A DNA stretch of 46,531 nt from a virus, in the IMG/VR virus record IMGVR_UViG_3300027659_000054, positions 1 to 46,531 of that record; one strand, given 5' to 3'. Position 1 is the stretch's first letter, and each line of letters begins with the position of its first letter. A program made the translations under genes and the position numbers. Positions 7,825 through 16,281 of this stretch are shown here, piece by piece. A model generated the notes under the pieces. The model ran no database searches. It saw only the letters and a program-made list of their open reading frames with translations, and was not told the DNA's origin.

Positions 7825-8717
7825 AGTTATCTGTTGCAATTATTTGTAAGAATGAGGAAAAGCTCATCGCCCGCGCCCTCCTTTCCGTGAAGACTGCGGA
7901 TGAGATTGTGATCCTCGATACTGGGAGCACAGATGAGACTGAATGCGTGGTTGCTAGTTTGGGCCTGCCCAATGTGCGGTTTCTGAAAGAGCTTTATACC
8001 TGGAAGGATGACTTTTCCGACGCCCGCAACGCTTCCTTATCTCACTGCACTGGTGACTGGGTTCTTTGTCTTGACGCTGATGACTTCATGTCGGAAACTT
8101 CGGTGAGTGAAATCCGTTCCACGCTAGAAGCGGCCCCTTGGTCGCGGCGTACTTACAGCTGTCTAATCTCTGACGAAGGCAACACACAATACACCTATGT
8201 CTACCCAAAGATCATCCGCCTCAATGCGGGCGTGAAATTCACGGGGGCCTGCCACGAAGGGACTAACATCAACGACATGGGCGCGCCAGTGGGCCGTATG
8301 TTTCTCGGGCACTCCGAAAACCACAACACCGATCCAAATCGAGTTCTTCGCATACTTTCAAAAGAGCTAGCCTCTAACCCATTAGCCCCTCGGCTGAACT
8401 ACTACGCGGGCAGAGAACATTTACACAGCAAGAATTATCTAGCTGCCGTTCATCATTTTGAACTTTGCATCAAGCATTCCAGCCACCTAGCGGAGCGAGC
8501 TGACGCTTATCTCTATCTCTCCAAGCTTTACAGCCATCTGAAACGCTCCGATGACGCTCGCACTGCCTGTTCTCAGGCCCTCGTTATCAACGCTAACTTC
8601 AAAGAGGCTCTTATTTTTATGTCCAAACTCTCCTTTGAACATAACGCAAGGCAATGGCGTGCAATGGCTGAGCTGGCCACTAATGAAGGAGTCCTCTTTG
8701 CTCGCAGTCTTGCTTAA
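7821..8717 (+). CDS. Family 2 glycosyltransferase with C-terminal TPR region
   Basis: This 298-residue protein has an N-terminal GT2 (GT-A fold) domain. It starts [10 protein letters not shown], continues with [14 protein letters not shown] (about 28-41) and has the metal-binding DAD at 85-87 in [11 protein letters not shown]. The C-terminal part (about 205-290) is helical, with two or three TPR-like units, as in the SunS-like and TPR-fused glycosyltransferases that modify proteins or peptides. There is no membrane segment. It is translationally coupled to the collagen-like gene, so that fibre is the likely substrate. The sugar donor cannot be told from sequence. Confidence 0.85.
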   Translation: MKLSVAIICKNEEKLIARALLSVKTADEIVILDTGSTDETECVVASLGLPNVRFLKELYTWKDDFSDARNASLSHCTGDWVLCLDADDFMSETSVSEIRSTLEAAPWSRRTYSCLISDEGNTQYTYVYPKIIRLNAGVKFTGACHEGTNINDMGAPVGRMFLGHSENHNTDPNRVLRILSKELASNPLAPRLNYYAGREHLHSKNYLAAVHHFELCIKHSSHLAERADAYLYLSKLYSHLKRSDDARTACSQALVINANFKEALIFMSKLSFEHNARQWRAMAELATNEGVLFARSLA

Positions 8718-8732
8718 CCTCCGTAACAATAT

Positions 8733-8762
8733 TTGACCCACGTCAAGGCACTTAGCTAGAAT
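8733..8762 (+). promoter_or_regulatory. Promoter candidate overlapping an FNR/CRP-like palindrome
   Basis: TTGACC (8733-8738) and TAGAAT (8757-8762) with an 18-base spacer resemble a sigma70 promoter. The start site would fall at or next to the terminase ATG (8769), predicting a leaderless message. The -35 is also the left half of a perfect 5-bp inverted repeat, TTGAC-CCAC-GTCAA (8733-8746), which resembles FNR/Dnr-type boxes. The 51-base gap is one of few real gaps between rightward genes. Confidence 0.45.
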
Positions 8763-8768
8763 CCTCCC

Positions 8769-10319
8769 ATGACCATCCCCACCACCGTTGACCCAGATCT
8801 ACAGGACCGTCTTTCCAAGCTCCGCCGTCTTCGCCAGCTCCGCTCAGCCTATGGCCTTTACGCCTATCGCCCGCACTCCAAGCAATCCCTCTTCCACGCC
8901 GCCGGCAATCACAAGCGCCGTTACCTCCGCACAGGCAACCGCTTCGGCAAGTCCACCTGCGGTGCTGCTGAGGACGTCGCCTTCGCCATCGGTGCGAGAC
9001 TGTGGCTTGATGAATCTGACCCCGTGCGTAGTCTTGGAATACCCAGTAGGTCCACTAAAGGGTTAATTTTAGTGGCGGATTGGGATAAGGCGAGCGAGGT
9101 TTTCACGAATCGTGAAGAGGGGCAGGCTCAAGGGAAGCTTTTCAAGCTGATTCCAAAGGATCGTATTGGCCATGTTCATAAGAATCAAGCGGGAGAGATC
9201 TCGATGATTGAGGTTAAGAATATCTTCGGGGGGGTGTCGACGATCTATTTGGATACGGTTAAGAGTTATATGAGCAATCCCTTGGGCCAGGAGTCCTCCC
9301 AGTGGGACTGGATTCATGTGGATGAGCCGATTCCGAAGAAGATGTGGGAGGCTAATGCACGTGGTCTCATCGATACCCACGGAAGCGCTTGGTTTACTTG
9401 CACGCCGATCAGCGAGCAGTGGATTAATGAGGAATTCTTGCCGGTTAAGCTGATGAAGAATTCGTTTGAGCAAGGGTTTGTGTGGGAGAAAGGCGATTTG
9501 AAGAAGGACTCTCGCCCGTGGACACTCACGGGTTCGTCCTATGACAACACCACGGTGTCGAAAGAAGGGATTGATGACTTTTGCTCTAGCCTTGATACAG
9601 CTACTCGGCAGAGCCGCATCTATGGTCTTCCTAAAAGCTCGCAAGGACTTGTCTATCCAGAGTTTGACCAAGATCGTCATGTTTATACTGATTTGCCTAT
9701 TGGGTGGAAAGATTTTGACCAACCGCCAGCTAACTATACGATCCGAGTTTTTATCGACACCCATCCGCGCACACCCCATGCGGTGCACTTTTGGGCAACT
9801 GCGCCGACTGGGCAGGCTTTTCTTTACAATGAAATCTTCTCTACCTTTGATGGATTGATTTCTGGGCTGTGTGGTGGGATCATTGAGACCCTTGGCACAC
9901 GGGTTCCCCATGGAATCTTCATTGAACCGGCCGCTTTTACCCCCAATCCCACCGATGGGAGGTGTTTTGCGGATGTTTTCCTGGAGCACAATCTTGAGGT
10001 TGAACCAGCCCCCAAGGAGCTTCGCTCGGGGATCACGAAAGCCAAGCAGGCACTCAACCAGCCGGGATTCATTTACGTTAATTCCTGTTGCACGCGCACT
10101 CTCAAAGAGTTCTACACCTACGTGTGGGATAAAGACAAAGAAAAACCAGTTGACAAAGACGACCACATGATGGAATGTTTCTACCGCGCCTGCACGATTG
10201 GCCTTGAATGGGCTGATCCACAGGACGCGAAATACGACCAGCGGGTGCTGCGTTACTCCAATGAAACCTGTGACTTAACTTCCTTTAGTGGAGGAAACCT
10301 TTCCCGCATAGCTGCCTAA
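8769..10319 (+). CDS. terL: Terminase large subunit
   Basis: This 516-residue protein is the ATP-driven packaging motor and nuclease. Walker A is GNRFGKST at residues 56-63, and Walker B is WIHVDE at 181-186 with catalytic E186. A coupling-type TCTP follows near 210. The RNase H-like nuclease domain starts with FIDTHP (D330), and its last acidic cluster is DKDDHMMEC (462-470). Length and motif spacing match phage large terminases. It acts at the portal during head filling. A promoter-like element lies directly upstream. The small-terminase candidate lies upstream of the lysis cassette, an uncommon separation. Confidence 0.93.
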   Translation: MTIPTTVDPDLQDRLSKLRRLRQLRSAYGLYAYRPHSKQSLFHAAGNHKRRYLRTGNRFGKSTCGAAEDVAFAIGARLWLDESDPVRSLGIPSRSTKGLILVADWDKASEVFTNREEGQAQGKLFKLIPKDRIGHVHKNQAGEISMIEVKNIFGGVSTIYLDTVKSYMSNPLGQESSQWDWIHVDEPIPKKMWEANARGLIDTHGSAWFTCTPISEQWINEEFLPVKLMKNSFEQGFVWEKGDLKKDSRPWTLTGSSYDNTTVSKEGIDDFCSSLDTATRQSRIYGLPKSSQGLVYPEFDQDRHVYTDLPIGWKDFDQPPANYTIRVFIDTHPRTPHAVHFWATAPTGQAFLYNEIFSTFDGLISGLCGGIIETLGTRVPHGIFIEPAAFTPNPTDGRCFADVFLEHNLEVEPAPKELRSGITKAKQALNQPGFIYVNSCCTRTLKEFYTYVWDKDKEKPVDKDDHMMECFYRACTIGLEWADPQDAKYDQRVLRYSNETCDLTSFSGGNLSRIAA

Positions 10320-10323
10320 CTTT

Positions 10324-10707
10324 ATGGAACTTAATGATTACAACGCTGTTCTTCAGCAATTAGTTTCTATTCCCGGCTTACAAGAGCAATTACAGAAGCA
10401 GTTTGGCCTAAGCGCTGCCATGTCAGTAATCAATAGAAATTCGCGGCCGCCTACAGATCCTTTAAGTGAGTTTAATTTGAGTAAAGGGATGACAACAGCC
10501 GCAGCTCTTATGACTGATGATGAAATTCAGGCTTTGCCTTATCAAACTGGATCGGCTCCTGGGCAAACTTGGCCTGGTGATCCGAATTGGAAAGGCCAGC
10601 CAAAGGCAAATCCAGCACGAGAAGCCATGATTCTTAACTATTTGCGCCAACAGCCTGGCTTCCAGGTTCCTAAATTCCAGTTGCCTAAAGCTCCAATGCT
10701 CCAATGA
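10324..10707 (+). CDS. Hypothetical protein between terminase and portal
   Basis: This 127-residue protein has a Gln/Leu-rich N-terminal helix region (residues 7-30), a middle rich in Pro, Gly and Trp (GQTWPGDPNWKGQP), and a Pro-rich tail. It starts four bases after the terminase stop and overlaps the portal start by four bases (ATGA). Codon choice is somewhat more AT-rich than in the portal. Its position suggests a head or packaging accessory. No motif was recognised. Confidence 0.6.
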   Translation: MELNDYNAVLQQLVSIPGLQEQLQKQFGLSAAMSVINRNSRPPTDPLSEFNLSKGMTTAAALMTDDEIQALPYQTGSAPGQTWPGDPNWKGQPKANPAREAMILNYLRQQPGFQVPKFQLPKAPMLQ

Positions 10708-12620
10708 CCCCCGAAATCACAAAGCTTCTCTCCCAGGAGATCGAACCACCGATGATCGCTGCCCTCCGGCAGTATCTCGTGAAGAGCGTTAACCGCTCGC
10801 GGTCATCCATGTCCAAGTTCTACACGGATTGGGACAAAGCCCTGGACGTTTACCGCTCGGTGCGTTCCCGTGATGCTGACGATGCCCGCGCACGCAACAA
10901 ACGCGAGCCGGAGAAGATGACAGTGCCGATGTCATACGCCCAAGTCAACACTCTCGTCACGTTCCTGTTCCTCGCCTACACCCAGAAAGACTCCATCTTT
11001 GAACTGTCCCCCACCGGCAGTGAGGACTACGGCAAGGTCCGTGACGCCTGCCAAGCTGTGATCGACCGTGAGCTCCGCCAAACCAACTACCAGTCCAAGC
11101 TCGTCGCCGCACTGCTCGACATGGCCCGATTTAACATCGGGGTTATGAAAACCTCGTGGAAATATGACTCCTTTGAAGTCGAGCCTGAGATCGACGCTCT
11201 GTCAATGCTCTTTGACCTCAACTCCGGGATGTCGTTAGAAAGTCCCCAAGGTTTGTCAGCGCCGATGACCGAGGAAGTGATTGCTTACGAGGGCAACTAT
11301 GTGGAGAACATTTCCCCGTGGAGCTTCTTCTACGACACGCGGTTGCCGCTTGCTCGCTGGAAGGAAGGGCGCTTTGCTGCTGATGAGACTACTTTTCACT
11401 TTCAAGACCTTCGGGAAATGGAAGAGAATGGGAAGCTGGCTGGTACGGAGCATATTAGCCCTTTCCTCCGGGAGCATTGGGGTAAGCGGGCTGAGATGAA
11501 CCGGCTCACGGGGATTGAACCTGCTGCACAAAAGAAGGGCGCGGCTAATAAAGACTATATGGTGGCGGTTACCACGGTCCAGGCCAAGATTGTGCCTAGT
11601 GACTATGAGCTAACCGACAGCAAACAGCAGGAACTGTGGGTTTTCACGCTGGCGAATGACAACCGGATGCTTTCCGCTGAGCCGTTGAACGCTCCACATC
11701 GGGAGTTTACATATGACATCTTGACAATGTCTCCCGATCAGCACACGGAGCTGTCGGACAGTCTTTCGATGCTTATTGACCCCATGCAGGAGGTGGTTAC
11801 TTGGTTGTTCAATGCCCGCATCGCTGCGGTGCGACAGAACATTGAGGGTCGAATTGTTGTTGATCCCACGTTTGTTGACGTTGCCACCCTGACCGCGGGG
11901 AACAAGTATATCATGATGAAGAAGAACACCCCAAGGCTGGGTGTTGATAAGTTCTTGCAGCAGCTTCGCACGGTGGACCCTACCACAACACACTTGCAAG
12001 ACGCTGAGTCGATCATGCGGATGATGCAGACGGTCAGTGGTGTGAATGAGAACTCAATGGGCCAGGTTGCCACGGGTCGCCGGAGTGCTACCGAGAACCG
12101 TGCAGCCAATGCTGGTGCAGCTTCCCGCATGAAGCTTAACGCCATTACAATTTGGATGGACGCGCTATCTCCACAGGGGCGGAAGATGTTGCTTAATTGC
12201 CGACAGGATCTGTCCTTTGAGACTTTCGAGAAAATCCTCGGGCCGATGGATGCGGCTGAGGTGTGGGACCTGTTCCATCCTATGAACCCTGCGATGCTGG
12301 TGGCTAATGAGGACTATTTCTCCTATGATGGCACGCTGTCCAGCGAGAAGAACTACATCGCACAATCGCTTCAAGAGCTTATTGGTATCCTTGCTTCCAA
12401 CCCTGAGGTGCTCGCCTCCACCGGCCTAGACCTCGTCGCGATGATTGAGGAAGTCCAGTCCCTCCGGGGTATCAAGAATCTTTCCCGCTTCCGTCTCCCA
12501 CCCCCACCACCAGTCAATGAACAATCCCTCGCCCCAGGAGGCTCACCGTCAGGTGCGTCAGTCGCTGCTCTCCCTGGAGCAGTTAATCCAGAATCCGGAG
12601 TTTCAGCTCTTCTTAGCTGA
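10704..12620 (+). CDS. Portal protein
   Basis: This 638-residue protein has the size and helical, Asp/Arg-rich N-terminus of phage portals. Visible portal-like segments are the opening KFYTDWDKALDVYRSVRS, the conserved-looking NISPWSFFYDTR near residues 205-220, and a long amphipathic region around 330-420. The C-terminal part is rich in Met and Ala, followed by a Pro-rich tail. Portals form the dodecameric ring through which DNA is packaged and ejected. Position directly after the terminase supports the call. The last 104 bases overlap the next gene in another frame. Confidence 0.85.
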   Translation: MTPEITKLLSQEIEPPMIAALRQYLVKSVNRSRSSMSKFYTDWDKALDVYRSVRSRDADDARARNKREPEKMTVPMSYAQVNTLVTFLFLAYTQKDSIFELSPTGSEDYGKVRDACQAVIDRELRQTNYQSKLVAALLDMARFNIGVMKTSWKYDSFEVEPEIDALSMLFDLNSGMSLESPQGLSAPMTEEVIAYEGNYVENISPWSFFYDTRLPLARWKEGRFAADETTFHFQDLREMEENGKLAGTEHISPFLREHWGKRAEMNRLTGIEPAAQKKGAANKDYMVAVTTVQAKIVPSDYELTDSKQQELWVFTLANDNRMLSAEPLNAPHREFTYDILTMSPDQHTELSDSLSMLIDPMQEVVTWLFNARIAAVRQNIEGRIVVDPTFVDVATLTAGNKYIMMKKNTPRLGVDKFLQQLRTVDPTTTHLQDAESIMRMMQTVSGVNENSMGQVATGRRSATENRAANAGAASRMKLNAITIWMDALSPQGRKMLLNCRQDLSFETFEKILGPMDAAEVWDLFHPMNPAMLVANEDYFSYDGTLSSEKNYIAQSLQELIGILASNPEVLASTGLDLVAMIEEVQSLRGIKNLSRFRLPPPPPVNEQSLAPGGSPSGASVAALPGAVNPESGVSALLS

Positions 12621-12804
12621 GAATGAGGAGAAGAAAGCCCAGAGCCTTCTTACTCTCCTCAATATTACTCCATCTAACCTGGAAGACTTCATAACCCGCG
12701 AGCGCCTTATCGGTGCTCTGTCGGAACAAGAATACTTCGCTACGTTTTTCACGCAGCGCAATCAAGAGCTTCAAGCTCTACTAACCCCACAAAACCCACA
12801 ATAA
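12517..12804 (+). CDS. Small hypothetical protein overlapping the portal gene
   Basis: This 95-residue, Gln/Glu/Leu-rich helical protein is likely a coiled coil. The start at 12517 lies inside the portal gene in a different frame, so the two overlap by 104 bases. The proline-rich portal tail may be a by-product of that overlap. It ends one base before the scaffold gene start. Position and composition suggest a helper in procapsid assembly or an accessory of the scaffold. An alternative start further upstream is possible. Confidence 0.6.
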   Translation: MNNPSPQEAHRQVRQSLLSLEQLIQNPEFQLFLAENEEKKAQSLLTLLNITPSNLEDFITRERLIGALSEQEYFATFFTQRNQELQALLTPQNPQ

Positions 12805-12805
12805 T

Positions 12806-13528
12806 ATGCCTGCCATAAATGATGATCTCGATGAAGATCTCGATGAAGACGTTGATCTTCAAACCACAGAGGTTGAAGACGATCTCGATGAAGACGAGGA
12901 GCCCACAGTGCCCGCCTTCACTCCTGCCGATGCCGCTCGCTTCGGCGTTGAGGCTGCTCTTGCAGCCCAACGACAACAGCCCCAACAGTTCTCCCAAGAG
13001 GAGATCGACATAAGGCTCCAACGCTTCAAGGTCACCGAGGATCATATCAAAAAGATCTTCGACGCTGAAGCCCCACCGGCGGCTAAAATGGCCGCTCTTC
13101 AAGAAATGCTCGATGGTGCAGCGCGACACGCTGTGACCTCCAGCCAGGTGCTCATGCAGGGCGCCCTCTCCCCAATGCAACAGCAAGTTGCAGCCTTCGA
13201 CGCTTTCCAGCGCGATGCCAAAATCAAGACGCTCACGAAACATGTTGAGACAAAGTTCCCAGCTCTGGCAGGGAAGAAAAAGGTGATCACTGATGCTATC
13301 CAAGAACTGCTCGCCAGCGGATATGCTCCACCTAACGGCTCCAAAAGTGCCGTTCAGACCGCCATTGCTAAACTCGCTGGACAAAAGATCCGTGCTGTCG
13401 ACCCGACGTTCTCCCTCAAAGGTAACGCCCAGCGGCAAGCATCCAGCATTGGAACCCGCCGCTCCTCAGGTCCTGCCCCAGTGCAAGGCTCCTCCGGTGC
13501 GAGGTCATTCCTGGATCACCTTCATTAA
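12806..13528 (+). CDS. Putative scaffolding protein
   Basis: This 240-residue protein starts with a very acidic region (about residues 5-32, rich in Asp and Glu). It continues with long helices rich in Gln, Ala and Lys, and ends in a basic Ser/Gly-rich tail. Acidic N-terminus, coiled-coil middle and basic C-terminus are typical of podovirus scaffolds, where the basic tail binds the coat protein. The place between portal and coat gene fits exactly. Short DNA repeats encode the acidic part. There is no protease motif, so it probably leaves the capsid intact or is degraded by another enzyme. Confidence 0.75.
   Translation: MPAINDDLDEDLDEDVDLQTTEVEDDLDEDEEPTVPAFTPADAARFGVEAALAAQRQQPQQFSQEEIDIRLQRFKVTEDHIKKIFDAEAPPAAKMAALQEMLDGAARHAVTSSQVLMQGALSPMQQQVAAFDAFQRDAKIKTLTKHVETKFPALAGKKKVITDAIQELLASGYAPPNGSKSAVQTAIAKLAGQKIRAVDPTFSLKGNAQRQASSIGTRRSSGPAPVQGSSGARSFLDHLH
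12824..12894 (+). repeat. Three copies of GATCTCGATGAAGA
   Basis: The 14-mer GATCTCGATGAAGA occurs at 12824-12837, 12836-12849 and 12881-12894 and encodes the DLDED-type acidic units of the scaffold N-terminus. The first two copies overlap by two bases. This looks like recent expansion of a short coding repeat. Confidence 0.8.
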
Positions 13529-13552
13529 CAAACAATTCAATAACACAACAAT

Positions 13553-14944
13553 ATGCTCGGACTAATGTCGTCCTCAGACCTTGAGGCAACGTATTCAGAA
13601 AAATCAATTCGCTCTATCTTTTGGAAATATCCACAAGGTAAAGCTATCTTCACTTACCTTCTTTCTTTGATGGAGAGTGACGAAACGGACAAGCCGAAAT
13701 TCGGCTGGTGGGAACAGGCACACGAACACGCGGAAAGCACCACGCTCACCTCTGGCTCCCTCGGCGGCGGTGGGGCAGGACCGTTTACCAATAGTGCGCT
13801 GACGGTGTCGGCGGCTGCTGCTGGTTGGACGTTCACCGCCGGCACATCCTACGGGGTGTTTGTCACAGATGCGAGTAAGTTCCGCGTCGATGATGTCGTG
13901 TGGTTTAAACGCGTGCCAAACGCTGCGGCCAATGCATTCCTTGAACTCAAGGGCACGGTTACTGCGCTGGACACGACCGCCAACACGCTGGTTATCCGCG
14001 CGCTCGCTACCGTTGCAAGTGTCACAAATGACACCGATGGTAACGGCCTGACACTTATGGTAATCGGCAAAGCCAGTGCGGAGAACGATCGCTCCCGTCA
14101 GGGTGGTTATAAGTTCCCGGTGGAGATTGAGAACTACACTCAGATCTTCCGTGAGACCATTGGACCGTTCAGCCGTAACTCCTTGAAAGAGGGTCAACGG
14201 TTTGATAAGTCGGGTGTGTATGAGAGCGCGGTTAAGCAGGGTGCCCTGAGGGTCACCGAAGCTATGGAAATGGCTTGCTTCTTCTCGCATCGTTCGGTCG
14301 CCACGGTGACCAACCAGAACGGCCAGTCCACTCCGAATCGGACGATGGGTGGTATCCTGTGGTTCCTCGAACAGTATGAAAAGGGTGACATCGGCAACGG
14401 TGGTATCTTTGATTACCGTCTCGGCGGTGATGACATCACGTCGTCCAGCTGGGCCACTGAGGAACTCAAGCGTGTGATTAAGATCAACGGGGCGGTCACT
14501 TGTGACCAGTTGGAAATGCTTGCACGTCGTGCGTTTGACAACACCGCTGACAGCGGATTTGAGAAGATCATGCTTTGCGGCCCGACGCTCTACAATGTGT
14601 TCCAGAAGTACTTCAAGCTTAACAGCTACAAGACCACCACGTTGAGGACCAAGGAAGAGTCCTACGGGATGAACATCACTGAGTGGGAATCGCCATCTGG
14701 CATTCTCTATCTCAAGAGTCATCCTCTGTTCCAGCGCACGTCTCTCCGCTCTAGTGGCTTTGTCATTGACATGGGCTGCACGGGCTGGACGGATTTCCAG
14801 GACAGCGAGCTGACTCTGCTCAAGAATCGCCAGAACAACGACGATGACGGCCGCAAGGACGAATATCTCGGTGAAGGTGGTCTTGTGCTCAAGGCTCCAG
14901 AGAACCACATGTACCTGGAGGGCATCACTGACGTTACAGTGTAA
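13553..14944 (+). CDS. Major capsid protein candidate
   Basis: This 463-residue protein follows the scaffold and is the best coat protein candidate by size, position and composition. A Gly/Ala/Thr-rich beta domain covers about residues 65-165. The mixed alpha/beta remainder includes segments like NYTQIFRETIGPFSRNSLK and EMACFFSHRSV. The C-terminal half contains TDFQDSELTLL and GGLVLKAPENHMYLEGIT, a pattern I associate with HK97-fold coats of podovirus-like phages. The extra beta domain may be an insertion on the outer capsid face. The start follows AACACAACAATATG; an ATG four codons later is also possible. Confidence 0.75.
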   Translation: MLGLMSSSDLEATYSEKSIRSIFWKYPQGKAIFTYLLSLMESDETDKPKFGWWEQAHEHAESTTLTSGSLGGGGAGPFTNSALTVSAAAAGWTFTAGTSYGVFVTDASKFRVDDVVWFKRVPNAAANAFLELKGTVTALDTTANTLVIRALATVASVTNDTDGNGLTLMVIGKASAENDRSRQGGYKFPVEIENYTQIFRETIGPFSRNSLKEGQRFDKSGVYESAVKQGALRVTEAMEMACFFSHRSVATVTNQNGQSTPNRTMGGILWFLEQYEKGDIGNGGIFDYRLGGDDITSSSWATEELKRVIKINGAVTCDQLEMLARRAFDNTADSGFEKIMLCGPTLYNVFQKYFKLNSYKTTTLRTKEESYGMNITEWESPSGILYLKSHPLFQRTSLRSSGFVIDMGCTGWTDFQDSELTLLKNRQNNDDDGRKDEYLGEGGLVLKAPENHMYLEGITDVTV

Positions 14945-14947
14945 TTT

Positions 14948-15277
14948 ATGGCTGATCTTGCTTCCTCCGCCGTTACAGTCTCCACAGGCTGGATTAACAT
15001 GGCGACACCAATTAAGGTCACTTACAAGCAGCTTACGCTTGTATTGACAGGCCAGGGCGATGCGACCGACACAATCGACGCAGCAACTCTGGGATTTACG
15101 AAACTGCTGGGTTCCACGTGGGCGCAAGAGAGTGATGACTCTCGTGCATTGCCGACGTGTCCATCCTATGCAGGTGCGTATTTGTTCTTCTACAACCCTG
15201 CAAATGCCACCGACGCAAGTCGTGACGATCCCTACGCCGCAACCGGCACCTTCAGACTGACCGTCTGGGGAGTCTAA
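14948..15277 (+). CDS. Accessory head protein, probable decoration protein
   Basis: This 109-residue protein has mostly beta pattern: VTYKQLTLVLTG, an acidic middle, YAGAYLFFYNP and GTFRLTVWGV. It begins three bases after the coat stop. Small beta proteins right after the coat gene are often capsid decoration or stabilising proteins. No family was recognised. Confidence 0.6.
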   Translation: MADLASSAVTVSTGWINMATPIKVTYKQLTLVLTGQGDATDTIDAATLGFTKLLGSTWAQESDDSRALPTCPSYAGAYLFFYNPANATDASRDDPYAATGTFRLTVWGV

Positions 15278-15303
15278 ACTCAAACCCACAAACACAACAC
15301 ACA

Positions 15304-15486
15304 ATGAAAACTGCAATGGATAGCTATGATGGCGCGCCTTCAAAAGCCCGCGATGTGAAAGACACCAAGATGCTGGAGCCAGGAGCTCGCGAGAGCGCCA
15401 AGCGCACCACCGGCACGCCTAACAATGACCGCTCAACGGTCAAACATAAGGCATTTGGCGCTCTGGGCGTTCGAGGCCACGCATAA
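15304..15486 (+). CDS. Short charged protein (60 residues)
   Basis: This small hydrophilic protein is rich in Lys, Arg, Ala and Thr, likely unstructured, and has no membrane segment. The ATG follows AACACAACACACA, the A/C-rich leader used by other genes here, which supports that it is translated. It lies between the decoration candidate and the adaptor candidate. The function is unknown. Confidence 0.55.
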   Translation: MKTAMDSYDGAPSKARDVKDTKMLEPGARESAKRTTGTPNNDRSTVKHKAFGALGVRGHA

Positions 15487-15510
15487 CCCGTAACAACCTG
15501 AGGTAGCCCT

Positions 15511-16281
15511 ATGACTATTGGACAGATCAAAGCTCTTGTTGCCAAGTATCTCCACAAGCCGGTAACGGACTTCGTGGCTGGGACTGGCGCCACAGAGGTG
15601 GACATGCTGCTATTAGCGTTAAACAACGCGAGAAAAGCCGCTGAGAAGTTCCACGACTTTTCTGTCTGCCGGAAACGGGGCTACCTCTCTATTACCACGT
15701 CGGCAAGCTGGGCCACGCCGACTTGGTTTTCCGTCCCATCGCCCACCGTGGTGATGAGGAAGGTGAAAAACTGGTCCCTGAGGTGCTCTGGCACTTCAGC
15801 CGATGGGGAGTTTGGCGGAGTGGATCGGGTTCTACGGGCAGTGACCCAGGACCAGCTCGCTCAAGTCTATGCTCGCCAAGATTACATGGACGCTCCGATG
15901 CACGCGGCAGACCGCTATGCAAGTGATGCGTCGGTTTCGACGAGCGATGATCCGCTGTTGAGCCAAAATTTCGTTATCATCGACGGGCAGAGGGCTTCGC
16001 TGAATCCTGTGCCCACAGCTGCTCAGACCGTCATTGTTGATGGGTATTTCTGGTGGACCGATTGGAGCCTCGATGCTAACACCGATTGGTGGACCACGTA
16101 TGGGAGTGAATACTTGATTTTCCAAACAATGGTTGAGGCTAACAGGTTGAACTCTCTCTTTGTGTCCAACTTAGAAGGTGCGCTTCCTCCGCCGATTAAG
16201 GAGGCCAAGGAGGCGCTCGCTGGCCTCATCTCTCTCGATCAAGACTCAACTGAAGGCTCAATTCACATTTCTGACTTATGA
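15511..16281 (+). CDS. Head-tail adaptor-like protein
   Basis: This 256-residue protein begins with a helical segment (TIGQIKALVAKYL) and a run with aromatic and charged residues. It ends in a helical C-terminus (EYLIFQTMVEANRLNSLFVSN, then KEAKEALAGLIS). The general pattern of N-terminal helices, central beta part and C-terminal long helix resembles portal-ring adaptors of podoviruses such as gp4- or gp11-like proteins. The position after head genes fits. The start is preceded by AGGTAG at normal distance, one of the few Shine-Dalgarno-like sites in the window. Its stop overlaps the next start by four bases. Confidence 0.55.
   Translation: MTIGQIKALVAKYLHKPVTDFVAGTGATEVDMLLLALNNARKAAEKFHDFSVCRKRGYLSITTSASWATPTWFSVPSPTVVMRKVKNWSLRCSGTSADGEFGGVDRVLRAVTQDQLAQVYARQDYMDAPMHAADRYASDASVSTSDDPLLSQNFVIIDGQRASLNPVPTAAQTVIVDGYFWWTDWSLDANTDWWTTYGSEYLIFQTMVEANRLNSLFVSNLEGALPPPIKEAKEALAGLISLDQDSTEGSIHISDL

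Noticed and set aside
9069-10166. 365-codon minus-strand frame opposite the terminase
   Set aside because: The plus-strand gene has full terminase motifs; the opposite frame has no recognisable domain.
13604-15343. 579-codon open frame on the minus strand across the coat protein gene
   Set aside because: It lies opposite the coat, accessory and small genes, lacks protein-like composition, and has no leader or neighbours on that strand; it is a shadow of GC-rich codon use.
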